Positions 24,638 to 35,696 of a stretch of DNA of 64,000 bases are shown here, in pieces. The notes under the pieces were generated by a model. The model ran no database searches, was not told the DNA's origin, and saw only the letters and a list, made by a program, of their open reading frames with translations. Source of the stretch: Ziziphus jujuba (taxonomy: Eukaryota > Streptophyta > Magnoliopsida > Rosales > Rhamnaceae); NCBI RefSeq assembly GCF_031755915.1, contig NC_083384.1, forward strand, positions 26,454,001-26,518,000, given 5' to 3'. The first letter of the stretch is position 1, and each line of letters begins with the position of its first letter. Both the position numbers and the translations under genes were made by a program.

Positions 24638-26391
24638 TTAAAATTTAGTTTTTGGAATGAGGAGGAGAGGCTCTTCTTTCACCATATCAATACTAAATTT
24701 CTCTGTCATATCCAAGTCCTTTGGATCCTTTCCATGTGGAAGAGACCAATCAAAGAAATGAACAAGGGAGGCAACAATCAATGAAACATGCATGGAAGCC
24801 ATTGTTAAGCCAGGGCAAATTCTCCTCCCTGAACCAAAAGGTATGAATTCGAAGTCATTCCCTTTGAAATTCAAGCTTGAGTTGAGAAATCTTTCTGGTT
24901 TGAACTCTAATGGATCTTCCCAGTAATTGACGCCCCTTCCAATGGCCCAAAGGTTCACTAGAATCATTGAGTCCTTGGGAATGGTGTAGTTCATAACTTG
25001 GCATGACTCAACTGCCCGATGAGGGATGAGAAGTGGCACAGGAGGGTACAACCTTTAATACAAACTTGAAGGTATGTTAAATTGGCTACATGGGATTCTG
25101 TTATAGAATTGTGTTTGATTTCTGTAGCAAGTTCGTCTTCAACAATCTTCAAGCATCTTGGATTCCTAATTAGTTCTGCCATAGTCCACTCAATCACCCA
25201 GCTGCTAGTGTCTGTGCCAGCAATAAATAACTCCTGTAAATGCATTCATGTCTCTTTAGTCCAACCATTTTATCACCATGTCAATATGACCAAGTATAAT
25301 CAATATCAATCACTTCTCTACACAAAGTCCAATGACAAAGTTTACAATTTCCTCTTGGAATCCCTTGCCCCAAATAAAAATAATAATAACATATATAAAC
25401 AATATATAGAATACATATATAATCACAATATATTTTTTATCAGAGGTAGAAGACATTATACCAGAAATAGCAGATTCACTTGATCTTCAGGACAGCCTTT
25501 TTTGATGATGGCATCAAGAAAATCTTGATGGTTTGGGGCAATACCAATTTCTCTGTTCTCCTTCCGATCTTTGATGATTGTCTTCCACATCTCACTGCTC
25601 CTTTGATGGAGTTCCATACCCTTCTTTCTTAATCTTTGCAGATCTAATGGAGCCAATAATGGATAAATATCCGATATATTTGGAATAGAAGCCAGATCCG
25701 AAATATTCCTCAAAATCCGATTAATTTCCCCAGTATGAACACTCTCATCTTCCAAGTTTACAAGATCTCTTGAGACCATAATATTACCAAGCATATTGAG
25801 CACAACAGCAGAAACTACATCTCTAATTCTAACCACCTTGCCTTCCCTTTTACCTATAAATTCCAACATTTCCTTTACCTTTGTCTCTCTTATACAAGCT
25901 TGACTACTTATTGCTTTGCTTGAGAATAGCTCTTCTCGACAAAGGGTCCTCAAGTTCCTCCAGAATTCATTGCACTTTAGAGACCACCCAAGTGAAAATC
26001 TGTTGAGTTCCAAACTCTTAGCTGCTAAAACGTGAGGAACATGTCGTCCAGATAAATTCCGGTCATGTATCCTGAGAATTTCCATTGCAGCAGACGGCGA
26101 TGAGCCTACAATGAGTAGTTGGTTTCCAAATTTGAGTGAGATGAGAGGGCCATAGGTTTCAGCAAGGCGTGCGAGAGAGACGTAAGGTTTTGTTCCTATT
26201 TGAATAATATTGCCTATAACTGGCCATGGAAATGGACCAGGTGGAAGTGATGAGGATTTGAACACAGACCAAGTTTTGAAGTGACTGATGAGGAAGATGA
26301 ACAGAACAGGTAGAATAAGGAGGAGGAGGAGGTGAAAATTAGTTGTTTCCGGGAAAAAGGAAGTTTGAGACATGGTTTTCATAATCCCCAT
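24638..26391 (-). pseudogene. P450 copy B, broken by a 10-bp deletion in exon 2
   Basis: Exon 1 is 26391-25462 (310 codons, start MGIMKTMSQ); the 228-bp intron has GT-AG ends; exon 2 is 25233-24638. Exon 1 keeps the anchor, the LPPGPFPWPVIGN hinge and the WRNLRTLC region. Relative to copy C, ten bases are missing at about 25053/25054, exactly at the K-helix. This removes the ExxR motif and shifts the frame; the downstream PERF and FGSGRRICPG motifs survive only in the other frame. The predicted product would stop soon after the I-helix. Because the rest is so well kept, the break is recent or could be an assembly error. Family as for the intact gene at 8728. Confidence 0.9.
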
Positions 26392-26676
26392 CTCAAAGTA
26401 AAAATGGTATCTGAATCAGAAAATTAAAGGCTGAAAATTAGGTACTAGGAAGGTGGTCGGCCGGTTATGTTTAAGATAACATTGTGCAACTTTCTTAAAA
26501 TATTTATATCAACTTTCTTAAAATATTTATATTAATATATATACTTAACAGTCATGAAATTACTTTATGACTAAAGTTATGCCCATAGTATTACTCCAAA
26601 AAAAAAAAAAAAAAAGGCTAACATCTATAGTTGCATCATAAAGAAAAAGAAAAATACAAAAGTGTTCTAGTCATTC

Positions 26677-27142
26677 TCATAGCATCAAAGTTATCCAACA
26701 CACCCAGAGCAGAAGGTCAAAGTGGGCGTTGATTCGTTCATCAGAAAAAACGAATTGAGAAAGAGCAGACTTACCAATTCCATCAGGTCCCACTATGAGT
26801 ACAAACTTATTAGTGCCACAGCCATCAGCATCATCATCATCAGAGAGCAACCAGCCAACAATGGCCTCAATTTCAGAATCTCTGCCATAAAGCTTATATT
26901 CCTCAACCAAAGAGGTTGAGGGTTTCCTCCGGAGGGGTCTAATAGTTTCAGCACCTTCTTTCAAACAAAAAATGTTCTTTGAGTTTGAGAATAAATTCCA
27001 AGCAATTAATGGTTCCCTTTTGTTTTTTTTGGGGTTAAATTTTTACCAAAAGGAGAGACGAGTTCGGACAAGTACTTGAATACCTGAGTCGCGGTGCTAC
27101 CGTGGTTCCTTTTTGTGTTTGGATTGGATGCCATGAATATCG
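26677..27142 (-). pseudogene. CNL resistance-gene relic: linker plus NB-ARC N-terminus
   Basis: The minus strand encodes STSLVEEYKLYGRDSEIEAI, then a WLLSDD segment, a P-loop GPDGIGKSALSQ, and FSDERINAHFDLLLWVC. This matches the start of NB-ARC domains in RPP13-like CC-NB-LRR proteins. The usual GMGGIGKTTLAQ P-loop has Asp for the first G of GG and Ser for Thr. Homology stops at about 26680, so RNBS-B, MHD and LRRs are absent. Upstream, 26965-27142 carries a degraded linker (SPFGK..., then an AKQKD-like stretch) with stops. The CC part lies beyond the copia insertion at 34257-34620. Confidence 0.85.
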
Positions 27143-27602
27143 TATTGTATTTTGGGTCTAAGTTTGAATGATTTGTAAATGGGCTTTGGGTCTTTATTTT
27201 TGTATTTTTGCACCCTACATTTGATGGAGAAAATAATTTTTATTTTAATAAATAAATGAAATATTATTTTGAAATTTGTGGGGTTTGAGAGTTTTGAGGA
27301 AATACAACTTAGTGGTTGAAAGGTTGATGCTTTCACGTAGTCTTTAACCTTCTTTTCAATTTTAGGATTTTTCAGAGATAAAGAAAAACACAGAGAAAAC
27401 ATTTTTGAAAAAATATGTGAAAAACATAGAGATAAAAACCATGATTGGGGTAAAATAAAGGTGCCTTGATAGTTCAAAGAGAAAAACTTTGGAGGTGCTA
27501 GATTTAAAAGCTTTTGCAGCCGTTGTATCCTAGGAGATGTTCATCACAAAACTCTTGCACCGGTGGACGTAAAATATCTTAAGGACACTGTAATATCACA
27601 CA
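27143..27602 (+). repeat. 5' LTR of the copia element
   Basis: Starts TATTGTATTTTGGG, a mutated form of the 3' copy's TGTTGTATTTTGAG, and ends ATATCACACA. Both LTRs share the long AATGATTTGTAAATGGGCTT segment. Confidence 0.9.
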
Positions 27603-28893
27603 GGACGTAAAATAATATATATATATATATATTGGTTATGTGAAGTGTGTGCTACGGGTTTTGATGAAAGAAAAAAAAAAGAAAAAAAAAATTTATTTGC
27701 TTTGTACCCGTGTGTATGTGGATGAGTTTTTGATTATTTTTTTAATTTTATTTTTTGTTTAATAAAAGTTTGTTGCCATTAGTGTATGTTTGGTGTTTGG
27801 AAATTGTATATATTTATTTATTTTTGTTATTGATGAGGAAAGGAACTAGTAAAAGAAAAAAAAAATTTAACTGTGTATAATATTGTGGGTGGGTATGTTT
27901 TATTTTTTGTTTTATCAAAAAATTTTCAAGAAATTAGCTTGCCCATAATATTATGAATTTTTTGGTGTTTTTGGGGCAATTTTTGGTCTCTGGAATAGCG
28001 GAATTTGGGTGAAAATTCGAATCGTATCGAAAAAACTTGTTTATTAGGAAAACGGGTCGAGAAAACTCGACTGGAGGTTGAAGACAGGTTGGAAAACTAG
28101 TTTAGGTAGGATTCTAGGTCAATGGGCCTAAATTTTAAAATTCTATTGGGCCTAGTCCAGTTTCAAAGTCCAGCCCGTGGTTAGAACAGGCTACTATTCT
28201 GTCCAAGATCCAAGTCCGATGCAGACCAAGGCTCAAGAGACACGGCCTCATTGAAAATGGGCTCACCCCGTGTCACAGTGGGAGAGCACCACGTGGCTAG
28301 ACGAAACGCTGACAAGTGGTGCACCATGGGGAGGCCATGTGTTATACAGTCATGAGGCCACGTGTCGACCAGAGTGAAGCCACGTGTCGCGAGACGAGTG
28401 GAGACACATGTCGACCTATCACAACTGACACGTGTCAGTCTCTGCGATCGCCACATGTCGCCTTCTGATACACCACGTTTCGACCTGATACAAGTGGCAC
28501 ATGTCGGTCTCTGCAGGTGACATGTGTCGATCAATAGTGGATATTTTGCTTGCCATGTGGTTGTGCCACATCAGCAACGGCTGCCACGTGGCCATGCCAC
28601 ATCATCACGTGATGATATGGCAGTGTGCCACATCAGCATTATGATGATATGGTGTTGTGTCACGCCAACATTGTGATGACGTTGCGCTCTGCCACATCAA
28701 CATAGTGACACGTGACAATGAACAATGACACTTGTCAGTGAACAGTGACACATGAACAGTTATTTTTGTAGGTGTATATAGAAACCCTAAAAATCATATT
28801 TTTGCATGTTTTCCTTTTGGAAATTGGTTTTAATTAGTTTGTTGAGATAGAAAATAACATCTAATTGATTTCTGTTTTTGTGATTATCCAAAA
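27603..28893 (+). other. Copia leader with dense CACGTG/CACATG motifs
   Basis: Untranslated region between the LTR and gag. The part at about 28260-28760 is unusually GC-rich for the window. It carries many palindromic CACGTG-type and CACATG-type hexamers, often as CCACGTGTCG or ACACATGTCG, plus repeated TGCCACATCA blocks. An antisense open frame of 117 codons (28181-28534) reflects these repeats and has no domain. Confidence 0.75.
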
Positions 28894-29527
28894 ATGGCAA
28901 GTGGAGATAATAAGACTGTGCCCACTCAGACTTCTGGATTCAGATGCCTCCTTCTGCTAGTCACACAAAGAAACTTGAGAAACTTAATGGAGCAAACTTC
29001 AAGAGATGGCAGCAGAAGATGCTATTTTACTTGACCACCCTAGGACTTGTGAAGTACTTGACTGAAGATGTGCACCCAGTAATGAAGAGAGTGATAAGGA
29101 GACACTCATGGCAGTGGATGCATGGAATAATTCTGATTACTTATGTCAAAATTATGTCCTAAATGGCCTTTTTGATGACCTGTACGGAGTATACTATGGC
29201 GCAAAGTCAGCTAAAGAGCTGTGGACAACACTGGACCGAAAGTACAAGACTGAAAATGCAGGTTCAGGGAAGTTTATTACAGATCGATTCTTGGACTACA
29301 TGATGGTAGATACGAAGCCATTGATGAATCAGGTACATGAGCTGCAAGTGCTTATTCAAGAAATGCTTGCCAAAGAGATGATCATGAATGAAGTCTTGCA
29401 AGTGGCTTGTATGATTGAAAAGCTACCTCCAAGTTGGAGTGACTTCAAGAATTATCTAAAGCACAAAAAAAAGGAGATGGATATGGAGGCTCTTATTAGC
29501 AAGCTTCGTATTGAAGATGATAACTAG
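28894..29527 (+). pseudogene. Copia gag remnant
   Basis: From ATG at 28894 the frame must shift once (near 28940) to reach KKLEKLNGANFKRWQQKMLF, the typical start of copia gag. It shifts again near 29100 into the AKELWTTLDRKYK and LPPSWSDFKNYL segments, landmarks of the same domain. A stop at 29527 separates it from the zinc-knuckle part. Confidence 0.85.
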
Positions 29528-29545
29528 AAATCTGATAAAAGAGTT

Positions 29546-31590
29546 TTGAAGGCTGTGTTGAAGGCTAATGTTGTGGAGCATGGTCAGAGCTTCAAGAACA
29601 AGAAGAAAATTGGAAAAGCTTCTAAGTTAGGGCCTAAAGGAATCTCTAAGAAGGCCAAGTTTCAAGGCAGGTGCTTAAACTGTGACAAGATGGGACAAAG
29701 AGCTACGGAATGCAGGCTGTCAAAGAGAAAAAGGAACCAGGCACAGGTGATGGAGGACATCACTCAAGAGGTTGATGACATTGACCTTAGTGCTGTGATC
29801 TCTGAGGTGAATTTGGTGGGATCTAATCCCAAGGAATGGTGGATATATACTGGTGCAACCCGCCATGTGTGTTCAGATAGAAGCATGTTCACTTTCTTCA
29901 AACCAAAGAAGAATGGAAAGAAGTTGGTCATAAGTAACTCCACTACCTCAAAAATCCAAGGTGAAAGCAAAGTAATCCTGAAGATGACCTCGGAAAAAGA
30001 GTTGACTCTACATAACATACTGTATATTCTAGACATTCACAAGAATCTAGTATCTGGATCGCTGTTGAGCAAACATAGTTTTTGCTTAGTGTTTGAGTCA
30101 GATAGGATTATTTTTTCCAAATTTGAGATGTTTGTGGGAAAGTGCTATGTAGTCAATGGTTTATTTAAACTCAATGTAACGATGTAAAGTAAAAAGAAAT
30201 GAATAAAGATAGTAGTTCTTCTGTTTACTTGCTTGAGTCTCTATTTTGTGGCATGGTAGACTAAGACATGTTAATTATAATTGTTTATGGAGGTTAATTA
30301 ACTTAAATCATATTCCCACGTTTGAAATTGATTCCAATCATAAGTGTGAAACTTGTGTGGAAGCAAAAAAATGAGGTTATCATATCAAACAATTGATAGA
30401 AATAATGAACCTTTGGATTTAATACATAGTGATATATGTGATTTAAAATTCGCACCGAATAAAGGTGGTAATAAGTATTTTATCATTTTTATTGATGATA
30501 GCACGAAATATTGCTTTGTATACTTACTTCACCTTTGGATTTAATACATAGTGATATATGTGATTTAAAATTCGCACCGAATAAAGGTGGTAATAAGTAT
30601 TTTATCACCTTTATTGATGATAGCATGAAATATTGCTATGTATACTTATTTCAGAGTAAGGATGAGGCTATGGAGAAATTTATTCTCTATAAAATAGAAG
30701 TTGAGAATCAACTCAACAGAAAAGTTAAAGTGATCAGGAGTGATCGTGGTGGAGAGTATGTAACTCCATTTGGATAATATTGTGCTCAACAAGGCATTAT
30801 ACATGAAGTTACTCCATCATATTCGCCACAATCTAATGGTGTGGCTGAACGGAAGTATTTTATCACCTTTATTGATGATAGCACAAAATATTGCTATGTA
30901 TACTTACTTCAGAGCAAGGATGAGGGTATAGAGAAATTTATTCTCTATAAAATAGAAGTTGAGAATCAACTCAATAGAAAAGTTAAAGTGATTAGGAATG
31001 ATCGTGGTGGAGAGTATGTAACTCCATTTGGATAATATTGTGCTCAATAAGGCATTATACATGAAGTTACTCCATCGTATTCGCCACAATCTAATGGTGT
31101 GGCTGAACGGAAAAATAGAACTTTAAAAGAAATGATGAATGCAATGCTGATAAGTTCTGTAGTACCTCAGAACTTGTGGGGGAAGTCATTTTGTTGGCGA
31201 ACAACCTTTTAAATAAGATGCCTTGGAAAGATCATGTAAAGACACCCTATGAGCTGTAGAAGGGAAGACAACCCTCCTAAAAATATTTACGAGTGTGGAG
31301 GTGTCTAGCCAAAGTAGTGGTACCTACAACTAAGAAGGTGAAGATAGATCCCAAAATTGTTGATTGCATCTTCATAGTCTATGCACAGAATAGTAGTGCA
31401 TATCAGTTTCTCGTGCATAGGTCAGAAATTCCTGATATACACAAGAACACAATAATGGAATCGAGAAATGCATCATTTTTCGAACACACTTTTCCGTATA
31501 AAGTGGAAGAACGACTAAGTTTGTCCAAACGAACTCACAATGCTATCAGTGATGATAATAATGATAGTGATCAAGAACAGGAGAATTAAG
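29546..31590 (+). pseudogene. Copia zinc knuckle, protease and integrase remnant
   Basis: The zinc knuckle reads CLNCDKMGQRATEC, with Gln replacing the usual His. The protease signature reads WWIYTGATRHVC: Tyr (TAT) stands where the catalytic Asp (GAT) belongs, so the protease is dead. The integrase core is recognisable ([34 protein letters not shown], a degraded [14 protein letters not shown] motif). It is disrupted by two tandem duplications (122 bp and 258 bp) and several stops. Confidence 0.9.
30409..31110 (+). repeat. Two tandem duplications inside copia integrase
   Basis: A 122-bp unit starting ACCTTTGGATTTAATACATA at 30409 recurs at 30531. A 258-bp unit starting AAGTATTTTATCACCTTTAT at 30595 recurs at 30853 and ends GTGGCTGAACGG in both copies (30852 and 31110). 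The 258-bp unit equals 86 codons, so that duplication by itself keeps the frame; the 122-bp one does not. Confidence 0.93.
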
Positions 31591-33252
31591 ATGAGACTAA
31601 GGTTGAGATTAGACGTAGCAAAAGAGTAACAACCGAAAAATCCTACGGTCCGAATTTTCTTATTTATATGCGAGAAAGTGAATCTCAAAGCTTCCAAAAG
31701 GCTGTAAATTCTCCTGAGGGGAATTTATGAAAAGAAGCCGTAAAAAGTGATATTGGTTCCATCCTACATAATCACAGTTGGGAGTTAGTAGATCTTCCTT
31801 CAGGTTGTAAACCTTTGGGTTACAAATGGATTTTTAAAAGGAAGATGAAAACAAATGGAACAATAGATAAATACAAGGCAAGACTTGTAATTAAGGGATA
31901 TAAGCAAAAAGAAAGCCTTGATTAGTTTGACATTTATTCTCCAGTAATGAGAATAAATTCCATAAGGATGGTACTGGTGATCGCTGCATTGCTGAATCTT
32001 GAAGTACATCAAATGGATGTAAAAATAGCCTTTCTAAATGGAGATCTAGATGAAGAGATCTACATGGAGCAACCTGAGAGTTTCACTGCTCCAAGACAAA
32101 ACAAGAAAGTCTGTAGATTGGTAAAGTCCTTATATGAACTTAAACAAGATCCAAAGCAGTGGCATTAAAAAATTTGATAATACCATGCTAAATGATGGGT
32201 TCAAGATAAATGAATGTGACAAATGCATCTATATAAAAGATACAAAGAATGGATATGTCATTCTATGTTTGTATGTAGATGACATACCCATAGTAGGTAG
32301 TGATGACAATATGGTCCGAACTACAAAAGACATGTTAAATTTCAAATTTGAAATGACAGATATGTGGCTTGCGGATGTGATTTTAGGTACGAAAATCACG
32401 AGGACTTTGAATGGAATCATTCTTAGTCAGACGCATTACGTAGATAAAATACTGGCTAAATTTAATAATGAGGATACTAATATAGCCAGAACACCCATAA
32501 GTATGAGTTTACACTTATCCAAAAATAAAGGAGAAAGTGTATCTCAAGTATAATATGCAAAGGTGATTAAAAATCTGATGTACTTGATGAGTTATACCAG
32601 ACCAGACTTAGCCTAGGCAATAAGTAGACTGAGTAGATAAACAAGTAATCCAAATGAATATCATTGGAAAGGAATCTTCAGAGTGCTAAGGTACTTGTGA
32701 TATACTCATGAATACGGACTGCACTATACAAGATATCCTGCTGTATTAGAAGGATACAGTGATGCAAATTGGATATTAGATATCAAGGACTCAAAGTCCA
32801 CTAGTGGCTATGTGTTCACATTAGCGAGTGCAGCCATGACATGGAAGTCCTCAAAACAAACAGTAATAGCTCGATCCACGATGGAATCTGCGTTTATCGC
32901 GTTGGATAAATGTGGTGAAAAGGCAGAATGACTATGACAATTTTCAGAGGACATTCCGAGGTGGTCTAAACCTATGCCAGCAATAAGTTTACATTGTGAT
33001 AGTCAATTTGCAATTGGCAGGGCACAAAATATTATGTATAATGGAAAGTCCAGACACATTCGTCGTAGACACAATTCCATTAGACAGTTAATCTCAACTG
33101 GAGTTATCTCAATGGACTATGTAAAGTCAAAAAATAATATTGCAAATCCACTAACCAAATGGTTAAATAGAGAACTAGTTAAGAAGTCATCGAAGGGAAT
33201 GGGATTGAAGCCCGTGAGTAAAGTCAATGCGATGGAAACCCAACCTAGTTGA
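31591..33252 (+). pseudogene. Copia reverse transcriptase and RNase H remnant
   Basis: Reverse transcriptase landmarks: GYKWIFKRKMKTNG, YKARLVIKGYKQ, MDVKIAFLNGDLDEEIYMEQ, SLYELKQ, and the catalytic CLYVDDIPIVGS at about 32265-32300. RNase H landmarks: GYSDANW near 32755, [10 protein letters not shown] near 32790, LHCDSQFAI near 32990 and SRHIRRRHNSIRQLI near 33050. In-frame stops occur, for example TAG at about 31923 within the KQKESLD-FDIYSP segment, and frameshifts near 32165. Confidence 0.9.
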
Positions 33253-33798
33253 CTAGAGATTCCAAGATCTAGGTTCAATGGCAGAACACAATTGTAAAGA
33301 CTGGTTTGAATCACTGTCGAGGTTAATCCTTTGCCCATTCCAATGATGAAACAGTGATAGAAAGAGGTTAAGCATAAAGTATGCTTTTAATGATTCCTAT
33401 AATTGTGTGTAATAATTTATGCATAGTTATGTTGATTACATTGGGAATAGGAATCACTTATGTGAGAGAGAAGAATGGCCGCTTTAAAGGAGAATTGTAA
33501 AGGGCGTAATTCTTTAGAAACTCTCGTAGAACCAAGGAGGTGTTCGGGGCCAAAATGAAGACAACAGTGAGAACTAAAGTGTACCAGGAATGAATTATGT
33601 GTGGGCTATGTTGTCAATTACACAAAAGATGAAATGGTTCAAAGATATCACGCCTACCATAAGTCAGTAAAGAAGATGTACTCTCATAAGGGAAGGTTCA
33701 AAGAGTAACATCTATCTATCCTATACTGATTCCAACTGCAGAGCTTTACCACTAGAGTCATGGTTTGTTTTAGAAATCAAATCATTCATGTGTAGGAT

Positions 33799-34256
33799 TG
33801 TTGTATTTTGAGCCTAAGTTTGAATGATTTGTAAATGGGCTTTGGGCCTTTATTTTTGTGTTTTTGTACCCTACGTTTGATGGAGAAAATAATGTTTATT
33901 TTAATAAATAAATTAAATATTATTTTGAAATTTGTGGGGGTTAAGAGTTTTGAGGAAATATAACTTAATGGTTGAGAGATTGATGCTTTCATGTAGTCTC
34001 TAACCTTCTTTTCAGTTTTAGGGTTTTTCAGAAATAAAGAAAAATACAGAAAAAATGCTTTTGAAAAAATGCAAAAAACACAAAGAGAAAAACTGTGACT
34101 GGGGTAAAGTAAAGGTACGCTGATAGTTCGAAGAAGAAAGCTTCGGAAGTGCTAGATTTGAAAGCTTGTGCAGCTGTTGTACCCTCTGAGACATTTGTCA
34201 CAGAACTCCTATACTGGTAGGCGTAAAACGTCTTAAGAACACTGTAGTATCATACA
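33799..34256 (+). repeat. 3' LTR of the copia element
   Basis: Starts TGTTGTATTTTGAG after the tract GTAGGAT and ends AGTATCATACA. Homologous along its length to 27143-27602. Confidence 0.9.
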
Positions 34257-34620
34257 AGCCTCAGTCAAACTTCCAAAAAACATATCAATACAAGGACCTA
34301 TAGGTTCTAATATGTTTATATAAGTTTATTTATTTTGTATTAATTTTTCCACATGTATTTACATATATACATATATTTTTCCCAACATATCGATCGTCTC
34401 TGGAGCGTTTTCTCCGTCATACAAAAGCTCCTGCAGCTCAGCAACCAAAGCCTTCTAGTCCAAGCTAGTGATATGCTTCTCTTCAGCATCATAGTACAAG
34501 CTTTGAGCCACCAACAAGTAAACTGCAAATTCTTGCTCCTTTCTTCCGTGTTCGCCCCTCATTTTCTCTTCCCCATCCACTCCATCACATCTCCTTAAAA
34601 CAGCTTCTCAGTTACCACCT
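34257..34620 (-). pseudogene. CNL resistance-gene relic: coiled-coil domain
   Basis: On the minus strand one frame reads FAVYLLVAQSLYYDAEEKHI, then TSLD, a stop, and KALVAELQELLYDGENAPET. This matches the coiled-coil region of RPP13-like proteins, whose usual text is VLDDAEEKQI followed by a WL-EL-YDAED segment. If the copia element is removed, this piece sits about 260 bp upstream of the NB-ARC piece at 26677-27142. That is roughly the linker length of these proteins, and the strand is the same. One resistance gene was therefore cut by the insertion. Confidence 0.75.
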
Positions 34621-34643
34621 CCGACATTATCCATCGTTCCATT

Positions 34644-34644
<1 letters not shown>

Positions 34645-34690
<46 letters not shown>

Positions 34691-34703
34691 CTCTCTCTCT
34701 CTC
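34645..34703. repeat. (CT)n microsatellite
   Basis: About 28 CT units with one C/G interruption. Confidence 0.97.
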
Positions 34704-34714
34704 ATGCACACCCT

Positions 34715-35220
34715 AAAATGGTGTGGAGTAGAAAATGATCTAGACCTGTAGGCTTTGTGTGCATTCTATGAAGGTGGGAAATGATAGATTTAATCTGGAC
34801 CGTTTAAAGGGTTTCTCTTTACGACAACCCACAACTCAGGTCCTACCAAGATTTTTCAAAAGGTAAGGTTTGGACAAGATGGTGTGGAGTGGAAAATGAT
34901 TGATTCGATCTGGAACAATTAAATTTCCTGAACCAAATGATATATGATTTGGGTAGATTATTTGGGTAGCTAAGGTTTCTGTGTCTTATCATCAACCCGA
35001 TTACTAGCTAGATTTTCTAAAGGTGACCGAAACAAAAACACGGAGATTTTCCAATGAAGTCGACAGTATCCATTATTGCATTCTCCTCTCGCTATCTCTC
35101 TCTCTCTTTCTTAAATGGTGTGGAGTAGGAAATGATCTAGACCGTAGGCTTTGGGTGCATTCTGTGAAGGTGGGAAATGATCTAGATCGTAGGCTTTGCA
35201 TTCTCCTCTCGCTATTTTAA
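34715..35220. repeat. Local repeats of an AATGGTGTGGAGTAG unit
   Basis: The text AAATGGTGTGGAGTAGAAAATGATCTAGACC, with the following GTAGGCTTTG, GCATTCT and GAAGGTGGGAAATGAT parts, appears near 34716, partly near 34880, near 35115 and partly near 35165. Interspersed (CT)n. No coding frame is credible. Confidence 0.7.
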
Positions 35221-35235
35221 ACTTACAAGCCTCGA

Positions 35236-35696
35236 AAAGTGGCTCATAAGTTTCTCCAATGCTCATTGCACTCTAGGGTCCATGCAAGTGAAAATTTGTT
35301 TACTGCCAAATTCTTAGCTGGTATAATGTGACGAACATATTGGCCAGATAGAATGCGATCCTAGGTTTTAAGAATTTCGGTGGAATGGATGATAAGCCAA
35401 CGATAACAAGCTGATTTCAAAACCTGAGAGAGATGAGGAGGCCATAAGTATTAGCGAAGCTTGTCAAAGTCAAATGAGGTTTCTTTCCAATTTGAAAGAT
35501 ATTTCCCAGAATTGGCCATGGAAATGGACCTGGGGAGTTGTGAGGATTTAAACTTAGATGAAACTTTGAAGCACTTGAGGATATTAAAAAAAAAAAAAGA
35601 AAGAAAAAAAAAAGGAAAATTTGTATGAAAAAGGAGGAAGAGAATAGTGGTTTGCTTTGTGAGTCTAGTTTCAAACATGATTCTCATCAGCCCCAT
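35236..35696 (-). pseudogene. P450 fragment D: 5' part of exon 1 only
   Basis: Starts with ATG at 35696 (MGLMRIM) and runs through a Phe-rich anchor, interrupted by an A-rich tract, to a PGPFPWPILGNIFQIGKKPH hinge that needs a frameshift. Homology ends near 35236 in the region just before the WRNLRT motif, so most of the gene is missing. Its upstream DNA to about 36700 matches that of the pseudogene at 13136-19650, showing a truncated duplication. Confidence 0.88.

Larger units (their letters stand above)
22640..26640. repeat. Segmental duplication, partner of 38930-42375
   Basis: A block containing a P450 gene, its downstream region with an LTR-like segment, and an exon 1 relic is shared with 38930-42375 at high identity in the gene. 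The two blocks differ by indels between 23530 and 24268. The shared block continues past the start codon through a GGTGGTCGGCCGGTTATG motif to the poly-A tract near 26600. Confidence 0.9.
27143..34256 (+). mobile_element. Degenerate Ty1/copia LTR retrotransposon, 7.1 kb
   Basis: Both LTRs are present (27143-27602 and 33799-34256). By eye they show about nine differences in the first ~120 aligned bases, so this is an old insertion. Internal order is gag, protease, integrase, reverse transcriptase, RNase H, the copia order. All domains are interrupted by stops or frameshifts. I could not recognise a primer-binding site after the 5' LTR, and the flanks show no clear target-site duplication. It sits inside a CC-NB-ARC gene relic. 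Confidence 0.95.

Noticed and set aside
27097..27477. 126-codon minus-strand frame
   Set aside because: It lies almost wholly inside the copia 5' LTR; a shorter version appears in the 3' LTR (33786-33992). Repeat-derived.
28181..28534. 117-codon frame on the minus strand within the copia leader
   Set aside because: It follows the GC-rich CACGTG-type repeats, has no domain, and lies antisense in a retrotransposon untranslated region.
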